From Bondarzewia mesenterica (taxonomy: Eukaryota; Basidiomycota; Agaricomycetes; Russulales; Bondarzewiaceae), in assembly GCA_004802705.1 (NCBI GenBank), contig SGPL01000569.1:1-20754 (forward strand): a DNA stretch of 20,754 nt. The letters run 5' to 3'. Of this stretch, positions 8,680 to 18,547 are shown in pieces; the stretch's first letter is position 1; every line of letters starts with the position of its first letter. A program made the translations under genes and the position numbers. The notes below the pieces were generated by a model. That model saw only the letters and a list, made by a program, of their open reading frames with translations. It ran no database searches and was not told the origin of the DNA.

Positions 8680-9912
8680 TCATCCCTCTTTATGTCGATT
8701 CTGCTCTTCCTCAACCTTTGCGATATCCGCAGACAGCATCCTGTACTGGCGAAGAANGACCCTGAATTCAACAATCTTCGCCTNGAGACGCCAGCNCAAC
8801 ATGCGCGTGGCTCTGGTATCTGACCTCNCAGATGCGTCAAAGANCGCTGTATGCTTGGCGATGATAGCGTCGGCCTCCAATTGCATGGCNTCAACTTNGC
8901 TGTCATAAGTCGCCGTGTCCTTCATCCATTTCTTCGCAGGCNATTGGCTNTGAATTTCCTTTGAGGTATCGAGGGTATCGACCCCCCGAGGTCGCTTCAC
9001 GCCCGTGACCANACTGCACTTTTGGTGATCATGCACGCACTTGAGGCACCTCGCNCCCTCCTTGANAATCCAGCAGATTNGTTNGATGTTTTCGTAGCTC
9101 GCGCACCTCTGGCNGGCTACCTTGGCCTTCGTGAAANTATTAGCAAAACTCGCGAACAAACAAAAAGCAAAACTATGGGANGTACCTCGAAGGCGCCAGC
9201 CGGAAGAGCCTCATCCTGGCCCACCTCCTTGCTCATGCTCGCAGTGACNTTGTCTAATTTGCCTTGTGCNGACTGAAATATCAACAACCTCTGGACGTCC
9301 AGAAATGCCTATTGATCCTCTATCACCTCCACCGTTGCCATTGCTATTGCCTTTGCCATACCCTTCACGTTACTGACTGCTCGTGCATGCGACGATGTGG
9401 AGCCAGCACTCTCAGCCCCTACCCCATCGCACAACCTCGTGACTGGTCTCTCCTTTACCTAGGTGAAACTGTTCTCGTCAAATATTGACTTGATATTTGA
9501 ACGACTGAAGCACTCACCTTCCCTGCTACAGTACCTACCCGGTTTGCCGCGGCCTCCCTCACTTCTGCTTCCTTCGCCAGCCTTTTCTCACATGCATGCG
9601 CGGTCACCGGCATGAGATGACTGCCCCATTCAAGCCACGCCTCATCCCCAAACTCTTCAAGATGCGCACTGGCGAGGACAACGAAATCCTTAACCTCGTC
9701 ATCCTGAACATCAGGACCCATGATCTCCTCAAATGCTTTCTGCAAAATTGAAAGCAACGCATATCAATAGATAAATCAAGCAGCGACGCCTCCACGATGT
9801 GACGATGTACCAAGCTCTTGACCACTAAACCTCCCCAAGATGTGACCTCCTCCGCGGACGCTCCCATCGCCGGCTCCCGAGCGCGCAGGTTCAGCAGCAT
9901 GCATCTGGCCAC
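8680..9912 (-). pseudogene. Cys-rich / coiled-coil fungal protein, one premature stop
   Basis: Four exons fit perfectly in phase 0: 9811-9912, 9518-9739, 9186-9458 and 8680-9126. The introns are 71, 59 and 59 nt with GTACAT, GTGAGT and GTAC donors. The product would be about 347 residues. Exon 2 encodes an acidic helical segment (FEEIMGPDVQDDEVKDFVVL). The last exon has a Cys-rich motif, QRCASY ... ICW ... ARCLKCVHDHQKCS, then a basic patch (KRPRG) and a C-terminal predicted coiled coil (EAD..I..H ... IAKVEEEQNRH). This layout resembles uncharacterised basidiomycete families with a small zinc-binding motif before a coiled coil; function unknown. An in-frame TAG (9309-9311) interrupts exon 3, and the second Cys of the usual CxxC reads Tyr. 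Several residues are unknown because of Ns. Confidence 0.6.
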
Positions 9913-10573
9913 TATACTCTAGTGTTTCTCGGCAATGTCAGCGACAGCAGACGACATATTAGAGCGAGGTGAGAAAAATCACAAAGAGCAGATGGGATGC
10001 AATAGGAATGTGATTGGAGACATGGAAGCGAAAAGACATGGCACGGGGCCGTAGGATCCTACGTTACCAGCCTCGACCCTCAAGGCGTGAGCCAGACACC
10101 ATTGTGCTGGACAATCGAAAATCCACAAGTGCCCACATCGTGTTGAAGGAATATTTATCTCAAACATTGTCAACTCAGAACACGTCTGCATTCAGTGTAT
10201 ACTAGTAGTCCGTATGAACATACAACATGTTCTGAACGAGTATTCCACATGCAAGTGCACACCGTGCACAAAGTCAACAAAAACCTGCTGTGTCTCAAAG
10301 TCTCAGATCCAGCGCTTCTCAGAGTTTTCGAGTCCAAATCGTACAATGGACCATTCACCACGCAATCGTCATTGTCTCATCCACGTCCACTCTTTTAAAT
10401 AAAGCAGTATATGTGTACTGTACCATCAAGCAAGCAGGGTCACAGCAACGATGATGACAAACAAACATGATCACAATCGAGCAGGCAATGTATGTAGAAA
10501 AAAAAAGAAACAACAAAGATCAACATCCTGATGCACGCGTAGTCCTGAATCATCACAAGTCGACAACATCCTG
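9913..10573. other. Intergenic interval, no gene seen
   Basis: This is the upstream region of the minus-strand Cys-rich gene and the downstream region of the minus-strand Ran-binding gene. Open frames here are short, on both strands, and do not resemble known proteins. Nothing else was recognised. Confidence 0.5.
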
Positions 10574-11587
10574 TCATGGCCCCGCAGGTACTTCCAGGAT
10601 GTGCTCGTTGATAATCTCCATCAGATCTGCCGCTGCCTTGGCGTTTCCGACCTAAGAACACCGCATCAGCATGAGATGTAGGAGGCAAAAAAAAAAGAGT
10701 CAAACACGACACCCACCTGCAAATTATAATGTGTCGTAGCCCCGTCTTCGATAACGCTCAACCGGATGTATCGTGGGTCCTGCACGAGCGCGCAACGCAT
10801 GCCGCGGAAGAGCGGTGTGTTCAGTATCACCGAGTACACCGCGTCCTTGCGCATTACTGCCAAACAGTCAATAATAGTGCTCGTGTGAGAGGAGGTAAGG
10901 TCAACGCACCCAGTCGCGCGCTCTTGCCATCCGACCGTCAGACGTTCAGCCTCAATGTTCCTGTCCCGCGCTCCCTCCACTGGTTCTGGTCACTCAATAT
11001 GAAGAGCTTCCCCCGCACATGCCGCACCGTGTCCTTCTCCTCCTCTCCTGTCAGCACTATATGCTGACAATCACTCAGTGAAAACTTACTTAAAAAAAAA
11101 AAAAAAGAGAAAGAGCACGCACCCTTCTGTTCGCTCAACTCAACCCTCCGCTCTCCCCATTCACTGTCCTCTTCTTCATCTCCACCCTCCTTCTCCCTTT
11201 CAACCTCCCTATCTGTATCCTTCCTAGCTCTCAATTTCTCCCCAAACGTCTCCTCCTCTTTACTTCTGTCCCCATCCACACTGCCCTCCCTGCTCCTACT
11301 CCTACTACCCCACCCAAGATACTACCATTACCCAGATTTCTCGCTCTCGCCCTCTTCGCAGCAGGTACCGCAAATGCCTGTGCACCTCCCGCTGCATACG
11401 CTAAGAACCCAGCACTACGTGAAGGGCTCTTACTCCATCCAAGTGCGCCCACAGGTGACTTTGGTCTGATGCTAGAGAATGGCGACACTGTCCCCGCGAA
11501 CGCCTCAAAGCCCATGCATTTCGCAGGCGTCGAGCTGGACGTCAGAGGCTTCTTCTCATTCGTATTATTGTTGTTGGCTTGAATGTC
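10574..11587 (-). pseudogene. RanBP3/Yrb2/Hba1-like Ran-binding-domain protein
   Basis: Proteins of this family bind Ran-GTP and assist Crm1-dependent nuclear export. The last three exons give a clear RanBD1 domain: 10910-11056 (VLTGEEEKDTV, GKLFIL, QWRERGTGTLRLNV), 10717-10856 (ARLVMRKDAVYSVILNTPLF, then RGMRC) and 10574-10651 (ending EIINEHILEVPAGP). The introns are 66, 53 and 65 nt with matching phases. Upstream, 11123-11325 encodes a charged stretch with FGEKLRARKD. A different frame, 11320-11587, encodes PSRS/KSP-rich sequence and KRARAR, typical of the region before the RanBD. Lesions are an in-frame TGA (10938-10940) where the family usually has Arg, and a frameshift near 11300-11325. 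An N-terminal extension above 11587 (to about 11760) is possible but its frames do not join. Confidence 0.8.
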
Positions 11588-11823
11588 CTACCACTATCCG
11601 AATCCGGCCTCGCGTACCCAAAGGTCTTGCCACGAAAATCGTCGCTGCTAGTCTGACGATGGGGCCTATCTCCCGGAGAAGAAAGACTGCCTTCGGTTTG
11701 ATTGACATGATCCGAGCAGTAACTGTTGGGAAGACTTCCTCGTTACGGAGAACGAGACGAGATTTGAGAGCATGAACAGGGCAGCATGTGGCAGCAATGG
11801 CATATCCATGATGTATTGGGACA

Positions 11824-12546
11824 TCATGGGCATGGTAGAAAAACTAGTAGTGATGGGACAGGCGGAATGTTAGACCAACCGTATGGATACATGCGCAATG
11901 CAATCCGACCGTTGTGACGATTCGGATGCCATGGACGCTCGTCTATTGGTCCAACCTTCACGAAGCCGAACTTCCTCAGACGAAGATTGTGTGAAAGCGG
12001 AATGCATCGATGGAGGAGTGGGGAGGGATTACCACTGTTGAACCGGGAGATACTTTCATCCCTTAAGCTGGAGGAGGACCCATCGCGAGATCTTGGTAAA
12101 TTCAGGTAGGCTTGGTCTGAGAGTCGCCGGGAATCGTACAGTGAGTGTAGCTTGCTCGACGACTGTTTTCTGACTCTCTTGAGTCGGACGATGGAATCGC
12201 ATGCTGACTCTCGCGACGGAGCCTTGCAGCAGCCAGCTCGTCTGCATAGAGCTTCGTATTCCTCTCCTCCTCGGCAGCTCGCTTCTCCCGCTCGATGACA
12301 CGTTTTTCCTGCTCCCACTGTGCACTTTTTTCTCTCCCACTTCAGACGCTCGGCCCCGTGCCTTCGTCTTTCTTCTTCGGTCGCTCGTCTTTCATGTTCT
12401 ATCTTCAGGAATTGCACCTTCTCCTCACGGCTCTTCTTGTGATGAAGCAAGCAGCTAATGGGGACCTGGTCTTCCTTGTCGACTTCCGCAAAATGGACGC
12501 CCCTTTTAGGAGCAGGTGCAGGATATCGTCGGCCACAATAGTACAA
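11824..12546 (-). pseudogene. Charged coiled-coil basidiomycete protein, frameshifted
   Basis: The N-terminal part reads KRGVHFAEVDKEDQVPI, followed by a long Glu/Arg/Lys-rich helix (KKSREEKVQFL ... RRATEEERRRH). I recall this arrangement from uncharacterised basidiomycete proteins; no biochemical function is known to me. At an A-run near 12322-12332 the frame shifts: the helix continues in another frame (WEQEKRVIEREKRAAEEE ... LYADELAAARLRRES) until about 12130-12160. There sequence of the first frame resumes as protein-like (LPRSRDGSSSSLRDES, a Ser/Arg-rich tail, ending WSNIPPVPSLL). At least two compensating frameshifts are therefore needed. No convincing ATG was found; the frame is open from a TTG at 12546, almost touching the end of ILV6. 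Confidence 0.55.
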
Positions 12547-12572
12547 GACAGCGAAGCAATCGTCACAACCGC

Positions 12573-13556
12573 CGCTGATGGGGGTGCGACTGGGTCACTC
12601 TCGTTCCGGGGAGGGCAGTGTTTTGTAATTGTATGGAGCAAGTCGAGTGGTGACAAAATGCCTCCACCTGCTCGTCTTGCCACTCATCTCCACAATAACA
12701 CCATTCTCACTAACGCCAACGATGCACGCACCGAATTAGCTTGCGAGGGTATGAATTGACTGACGCTGATGACGCATCCGAAGTGCCTCACTCAGGGTGA
12801 GCGGTGGGGGGATTTGGCTCTCAGGCGAGGAAAAGGGGATTGAGTCACCGTGTTTGCTGTGCGCTAATGCCATCTCGCGTTGAGCTTGCTTTGTTCGTTG
12901 CGTGCTGCAGTTGCACTGCTCCAGCGTGGCTCGTGCAAAGGTCCGTCTGGTAATTGTTCCTCGAGGTATTCAGGATAGAGGATATATACTTTTACGAGCA
13001 AAAGCTCACGCGCGATGGTGCGCACATTTCAGTGTAGTCCAATATAGCCCAGACAGAAACCTAGGATATAGGAAAGTTGAAGAAGATGCTAAAAATGTGA
13101 CATGATAGTAAAACGCACCAAGTTCTCAAGTTGTTTCCTCGCCCGCTCGATGACACCATCCTGTCCGCTGAAGACAATGGACATCCGACTCAGGTCGCGA
13201 ATGTCAGTGCGGCAAATGATGATAGAGTCGATGTTGAATCCGTGTCCCACCAGGATTCACGATACGCAGGACAGGACGACTACAGACTGGGAGGAGGCTC
13301 GGTCACCAGTCTAGGGAGGGGTGTTGTAAAGAATGTTAGTCACCGCCTCCTCTGCCGTTCTCGAGCGAGGCAGGTCTATATCTGGAAGCGGCAGCGGCAG
13401 AATCCTATGCGACATCTTGTAGTCAAATGCCGATGTCGAATCATCAATGGGGGGGAGGAACTTTGGGTCGCTCATCTGACAAGACGCGAGCGGTCGACGA
13501 CAGTCTACGACAGTGCGTGGGCTTTCCATAATGGCCTTGGGGGACCTACTAATCAG
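12573..13556 (-). pseudogene. ILV6: Acetolactate synthase regulatory (small) subunit, decayed
   Basis: Ilv6 is the mitochondrial regulatory subunit that activates acetolactate synthase and confers valine feedback in branched-chain amino-acid synthesis. The order of motifs is diagnostic: the N-terminal LPPIDDSTSAFDYKMSHR and AEEAVTNILYNTPP (13529-13311), then the ACT domain (GHGFNIDSIIICRTDIRDL, SGQDGVIERARKQLENL). A 58-nt intron follows (13061-13118), then VSVWAILDYTE, ARELLLVKVYIL and PEYLEEQL. Last comes the C-terminal domain, LTLSEALRMRHQRQSIHTLA with VGVSENGVIVEMSGKTSR. Lesions are loss of part of the segment linking NTPP to VLS, a TAG after NTPP, TGA at 13257-13259, TAA at 12736-12738 and at least three frameshifts. 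This copy cannot make Ilv6 as read, so a functional copy is expected elsewhere. Confidence 0.85.
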
Positions 13557-14608
13557 GAACTAATCGAGGATCGTAAATGAATGCGCGCTGTAGGTTGACT
13601 AGTGACTATCACACCATTTCAACCCCCCCTCGCTTTATGAAGCGTGGACGAAGTAACGTTTCAAAAGAGAACGCGCGATTGTGACTGATTGCGATCAGCT
13701 TCTCTCTCAAACACTCTTTTGGTCCCCTTACACTTCTTCCTTGAACTCATACACAGCTCATACATATCCTCCTGCCGCCTCCATGATTTTTCCCTCGATC
13801 CTACACCTGACACGTTATCTTTCTACATACTGTACATGTGTAGTCGTTGCCTTCTTTTTGGCTCATTCTGGCTGCGTTTTGTTTTGCGAAGAGCTACAAG
13901 TTTCATCTATAACCCTTCCACAGCACTTTGACTCGAAATTTACTGGCAGGAAATAGCGAGAATATATAGTATTTTCCACAATTTTTCCAGATATTTCCTG
14001 TAAGGGTTGTTTCCTAGAAATATATACGGAATTTTCCAGGCTGAGATGCACACGCCTGCCCACTGTGTGAATACATGACTGCGGACGCGCCTCAGAGTCG
14101 CGTCTTTTTCTCTTTAAGTTGAGGTCTCCTGCCACTCCATTGTACACGTCCGATAGTCCCCCTTACCTCCCTCATTTTTGTTTCACTTCAAGTCCTTTTT
14201 CACCATTCCACCAGTATTCTATCGCCTGTTCATGAGTCAAAAGTGCACTCTCGATGATCCCTCACGAGCCCTCACGCCTTAGTGAAAATTTCAGGAATCA
14301 CCAGTAATGTATTTCCACAGAGATTTTGGCAGCTTCTTTCTCACAAAATGCTCATCATGATATCTATCAACTGTCTGCAGGATGTTCAATAGAGGATTCG
14401 AGGTGGAACCCAGCACTTTCAGAAGAGGGTGATGCTGTTGTAGGGGCAGCGGAGGGTCTGATGACAGCAGGTGCATAAGGAATAACAATATCTCTCTCAT
14501 CCAGAGCACTCAATCATACTTCTGCTATCACTCATGCTCATTTTAATACTCCACAGGTGCAAACCCATGCATATATACAGATTTTGATATGCTTGATGCA
14601 CATCTCAG
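13557..14608. other. Interval with a degenerate AT-rich repeat, no supported gene
   Basis: The first half (13560-13915) contains only short frames; a pyrimidine-rich stretch lies around 13700-13830. From 13919 to about 14050 there is a repeat containing ttttcc/ggaaa words whose edge, cacagcactttg, recurs inverted at 17455-17466. A 72-codon minus-strand frame at 14291-14509 resembles nothing I know. Confidence 0.45.
13919..14050 (+). repeat. Dispersed AT-rich repeat, copy 1
   Basis: It begins cacagcactttgactcgaaa and continues with repeated ttttcc, gatatttcc and gaaatatata words. The terminal block matches, in inverse orientation, the right edge of the repeat that abuts the methyltransferase fragment. 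The distal end is poorly defined. Confidence 0.45.
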
Positions 14609-15103
14609 TCCACTACCGACAATACTACTACCACGCCAGGAGGCTCTAACATCGACTTTGCCGGCATGTACGCGCTTATCGAGGCTGCGACCCAGCAGGA
14701 ACACCAGCGCACTGCCGTGGCATCAACATCGAGCCCACGTCACTCGATCTGTCCATCTCTGACACACTCAAGTCGCACAGAATATTATGCATCCGGCTCT
14801 CCATGATTTACAATAACCCCCACGAGCTCTGCAGGAGACACAATCGCTATGAACGTCGAGCACGAATCACGCTCTCCTTTGCCGCAAAGTTCGCCACAGC
14901 CGCCAGATCTGGTTCACCTTCCACCCTCCAGTGTAAGTCCTACCTCTATCGACATTCCTCTGTCCACTGTTCCAACATTGATAAACTCTGCACCGCCTGG
15001 TAATTCGCCGTACCTGCCATCCACGGAACCAGATGTGAACGAGCACGATCTACCACCGGTCGATCGCGCAGGCGGGCCCAAATGCAGACTGCTGAGCATC
15101 TGA
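14609..15103 (+). pseudogene. Unrecognised Pro/Ser/Thr-rich reading frame with one TGA
   Basis: A single frame runs from a possible acceptor (atctcag, ending 14608) to a TGA codon ending at 15103, interrupted only by TGA at 14804-14806. The first part contains NIDFAGMYALIEAATQQEHQ, which looks like a structured helix. The rest is Pro/Ser/Thr-rich (SRSPLPQSSPQPPDLVHLPP, then LPSTEPDVNEHDLPPVDRA). It could be the middle of a regulatory protein, but I do not recognise a domain. An ATG exists at 14849 downstream of the TGA. The frame staying open on both sides of one stop is the main evidence that it was coding. Confidence 0.4.
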
Positions 15104-15394
15104 GCTCCTCGTGAGGGAACACTTTTTCTAGACACGCGCTGTTCATTCTGATCCACATGCGTACGACTCGATGTAGTGGCACATTATCCAAGCAAAATCG
15201 CAAGTTGCACTCAGATCTGATCGAGCGCTTTGCAAAAATGTGGCATTATTTTCTGTGTTATCGCTTCAGATACAATCAAAACACCGACACCTGAAAACTT
15301 TAGGGAAGGAACCTCCATACGCGATTGTAACGATCCCCTTGTCCTCTCCGATCCCACTTCACATCTATCATTATCATCTATTCCATTCACGAAC

Positions 15395-16772
15395 ATGGCG
15401 ATCTCGATGAAAGTGGTACCCAAGGCCGTGTTGTACTACGATCCGCACCATGTATGGTCTTCAGCTGGTAATGATCTCTTTTGCATCCTCATCGTCGTGT
15501 TGACCTGACTTGCATCCAGTTCGCCTTGCTTTGTATGTTGATTACTGTATGAGATATGGAGAGGTTAAGCCACGATGCTTACAGGGAAGAGAAGGGCTAT
15601 GGAGACGATGAGGTCGATTTCAAGATGGTGGACTTGGGTAGGCAAATGCATCTGATTATCATCCAAATTTGCTGGGCCCGAATCCTGTTCTCCAGCAAAG
15701 GGACAGAATTTTTTCCCAAGCTTCTTGAGGCTCAATCCAAAGGGTACGTGTCGTTTGAATCCGTTGTATAGTTACTGACATTCTGAGGCGATGTAGGAAC
15801 TTTGCCAGGTCTTATCATTCCGTTTGAGAACACGCTCCCCACAGAGATCGAGAGCTGATATAAAGCCGTCACAGACACTATAGTATGATTATCCACCCCA
15901 TCTTCTTACCGTTTTTTGTGACGTCATTCTGCAGGCCATCGTGGAGCTGCTTGACCGCTCACAATCTGCAATGTCGTGGACGCATACAACGTCCTTCGCT
16001 CCTGCGCCGGTTCTCTCTCCTGAATGATATCCTTTTTTGGAGTATCTAAAACAATCATCGATGTGGTCCATGCAGGCCCCGCCTCTCCAGTGCTTCTCTT
16101 CTACATGAACACGCGCGACTCGTCCACACTGCAATCCATCTCCAAGACTGTCCTCCCCTTCCTTCGTGGGCAGTGTGACGCCCTCGATCGTTATCTGAGC
16201 GACAACAAGTCGAGCTCCATCAGCATCTCGGAAAAGACAAAGACCTTCTGGTTGGAGAAGAAGCGTGTGACGGAGGAGTTGTTGATCATGATGTCGGACG
16301 CCGGCAAGGCCGATGCAGTACTCAGTGATGCTGGGAAGAAATCAAAACTGCTTGGGAGGTCGGGCTCGCTCTGGTCCTGACCAAATTGACCAAGGAGCTC
16401 GTCGGCCCTTCCGCCCTCGGTAAATCTGCCAAGCAAAACTCGGTCGTTCAATTGTTCATGATATCGTCCCTGTTTAGGTGACCAGTTTTCCATTGCGGAC
16501 ATCCATATCGTGGCACTGCATGGCTCGCTTGGTTGATCAAATTGTCAGGAGGCAGCATGACGGACAATGGCGCTGACGCCATTCGGAAGCTAGAGCGGCA
16601 TGTTGTTGATGGGTTCAGACTGCCCAAGGATGCCTTCCCTCCAAGTTCGCAGGTGCCGAGCTCTGAGGGGACCACCCTGACAAACCCGGTTGCGCAGGCC
16701 AAGCTGTCTATCATTTGGGATAACGTCAAGGAGCGGCTGAGCTGGAAGAAGGTGTATGGAGGAAATGCGTGA
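15395..16772 (+). pseudogene. Glutathione S-transferase-like gene, seven exons, decayed
   Basis: GSTs conjugate glutathione to electrophiles; this is the basidiomycete type with a long linker. Exons are 15395-15467, 15520-15532 (13 nt), 15585-15637, 15696-15743, 15797-15882, 15935-16419 and 16478-16772. Introns are 52-58 nt, with good GT-AG ends and matched phases. The thioredoxin-like N-terminus reads PKAVLYYDPHHVWSSAVRLA, EEKGYGDDEVDF, then FFPSFLRLNPKGTLPGLIIP with ENTLPTEIES. The C-terminal domain has FYMNTRDSSTLQSISKTVLP, GDQFSIADIHIV, LERHVVDGFRLPKD and ERLSWKKVYGGNA. Lesions are TGA at 15856-15858 in ES*YKA, where relatives usually have Arg, and frameshifts near 16022, 16345 and 16512. 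The strict exon layout shows that it was a normal gene until recently. Confidence 0.75.
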
Positions 16773-17200
16773 TATCGAAAAGGCATAGACATTCTGCGCT
16801 GCAGCCTTTGCCTTTGAGTTTTTATTCTTGGGTCCTCAGGTTAGTCGACGTGACGCGCACATCCTGTATCCAACCTAAATTGACGTACATGCTTCCCCGA
16901 CATCGTAGTCGGCATTTGGAACCTTCCAATCATATTACGACATCGGCCGACAAGTTGAAACTGCAGGTACGCGTCGCGTCTACTCGGACATTCTACACGG
17001 AATGTGACCTGGTACTCCTCAGACAACTCTGACTCAGACAGCACTCCGGATGTGACAAACTGCCATCTCTGGATGCTGGTCCGCTCTTTTAGACTCGAGA
17101 TGACTTGTCAGTGTGCAGCGTGCGTGGCTCGATGGCTCATCATTTTGGACATTGGATTTCCCTACAGACAACGTTGTAACTGCGTGGTACTGTAGAATGA
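16773..17200. other. Spacer between GST-like gene and repeat, no gene seen
   Basis: Frames here are short on both strands, and none matches the missing N-terminal half of the downstream methyltransferase. Nothing else was recognised. Confidence 0.45.
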
Positions 17201-17466
17201 TTTTTCTGAATATAAAAATGATTTTTTATTGTATTATTTGCGGTTGGATAAGCATGAATATCAGAAGGTTTATTTTAAATTTATTTGGATATATCCTGGC
17301 GGCGGCTGCTTGAGCCCGCATAAAATACGTTGAAAATACCCAGAAAACTCGGAAAAAAACCAAAATTTTACGCAAATTTCTGCTGGAGAGAAATATTGAG
17401 AAAATAGTTGGAATATTTGGTATTTTCCAAGAATTTCCCTCCGGAAAATTTGAGCCAAAGTGCTGT
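17200..17466 (-). repeat. Dispersed AT-rich repeat, copy 2 (inverted)
   Basis: The right edge, 17444-17466, ends gagccaaagtgctgtg and is the inverse of the start of the repeat at 13919. The interior is AT-rich with ggaatatttggtattttcc-type words and a cluster of ggcggcggctg near 17297-17310. The left edge is unclear. It directly abuts the first recognisable exon of the methyltransferase. Confidence 0.45.
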
Positions 17467-17470
17467 GCAG

Positions 17471-18547
17471 TCTGGATGAAGCCTTTAAGGCAGCTGCTTA
17501 TGCCTGGGAGACTCTGGCCGATCCCGCGACAAGGCACTCTGGCGACCCTTCTGCCTCTCCATTCGCGAGGGCTTTCAACACGAAGCAAACTCTTTGGCAA
17601 TTCCATGAATGGGCGGAGGAGAGCTATCGAAACCATCCTTTTGGCGTTGGTATGCAAGGAGTTCAGGCAATGCAACCTGTCAATGCTATCTTAGACGGTT
17701 TGTATTTAATTATCAGAAAGAAGTAAGATTGAATGTTGTGTGCAGCTTACAACTGGGCGAGCCTTCCTGCGGAGTCCATTGTTATTGATGTTGGTGGCGG
17801 CATTGGCACATCCTCATTTCCCCTTGCTGAAAAGTTCTCCACACTCAAGATAGTTGTGCAAGACCTTCTGGGTGTCGTGAAACATGGCAAAAAGGTCCTG
17901 CTTCCTGTCACACATCCGGATGCATCGTTAACTCGATTGCTTGAATAACCTCAGGTGTGGGAAGTCAAGATGCCGGACAAGTTGAAATCAGGTCAGGTTA
18001 CGCTCCAAGGTGACATCAACCTTTGAACCGACGTGCTTGGCGTTAATCCCAGGTGCAGTGCATGATTTCTTCGACCGTCAGCTGCAGACAAATGCATCCA
18101 TTTTCTTACTGAAGCAGATCACGCACGACTGGTCAGACGAGTATTGCGTCAAGTTTCTCACTCGTTTGCAGACGGCTGCGACTTCGACAATGATCCTTCT
18201 CATCGTGGACAGCATCATGCCCTTTGCATGTCATGACCCGAGTGGCGATGACGACAAGGGGATCCCAGATGCTGTCCCTCATGAAGCTCCCGTGCTTCTG
18301 CTAGCCAATTTCAGTGCGGTCAACGAGATGGCGTACAATGCTGACATCGATGTGAGGAATCTATAAATTTTGGCTCTGATATATCTGACATTCACTCTAG
18401 ATGTTCTTGCTATTCAACTCTCAGGAGAGGATGATATGTCACTTTGATCGTCTTCTTCGCAACACAGGCTGGAAAATCAAGATCGTGCACCATCAAGCTG
18501 ATGATAGCACTTTCTTGCAGTCAATCGAGGCAGTCCCCATTGTTTGA
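17471..18547 (+). CDS. O-methyltransferase (COMT-like), N-terminal part missing
   Basis: This is an SAM-dependent O-methyltransferase of the type expanded in basidiomycetes and often tied to secondary metabolism; the substrate cannot be told. Exons are 17471-17697, 17746-17894, 17955-18009, 18053-18351 and 18401-18547, with introns of 48, 60, 43 and 49 nt and matching phases. Motifs in order are DEAFKAAAYAWETLADP, FARAFNTKQTLWQF, SAM motif I VIDVGGGIGTSS, LLKQITHDWSDEYC with the expected catalytic His, VDSIMPFACHDP, ANFSAVNEMAYNADI, MFLLFNSQER and the C-terminal TFLQSIEAVPIV. No stop or frameshift interrupts about 290 codons, unlike its neighbours. Relatives are about 450 residues; the N-terminal dimerisation half is absent and a repeat sits exactly there. 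The first listed exon starts at a CAG acceptor that overlaps the repeat edge, so it is a partial gene or recently disabled. Confidence 0.75.

Noticed and set aside
12573..12700. N-terminal exon of the coiled-coil gene (fragment LAPYNYKTLP)
   Set aside because: The frame is continuous with the ILV6 C-terminal motif VEMSGKTSR, so it is out-of-frame ILV6 sequence.
12295..12759. A 154-codon plus-strand frame
   Set aside because: It is antisense to the coiled-coil protein and the ILV6 C-terminus; it resembles nothing known.
13131..13580. A 149-codon plus-strand frame
   Set aside because: It is the antisense of ILV6, whose minus-strand frame shows clear conserved ACT-domain motifs.
14291..14509. 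A 72-codon minus-strand frame (ending LPKSLWKYITGDS)
   Set aside because: It looks mildly protein-like, but it has no family match I recognise, no adjoining exons and no lesion pattern to support it as a gene.
6449..16772. Reassignment of the TGA codon (as Arg or Trp) to explain repeated in-frame TGAs
   Set aside because: TAG and TAA also occur in frame, several genes need frameshifts too, and TGA serves as the natural terminator in the methyltransferase, GST and Ran-binding models.
17226..17675. A 149-codon minus-strand frame across the repeat and methyltransferase start
   Set aside because: It is antisense to a clear methyltransferase exon and otherwise runs through an AT-rich repeat.
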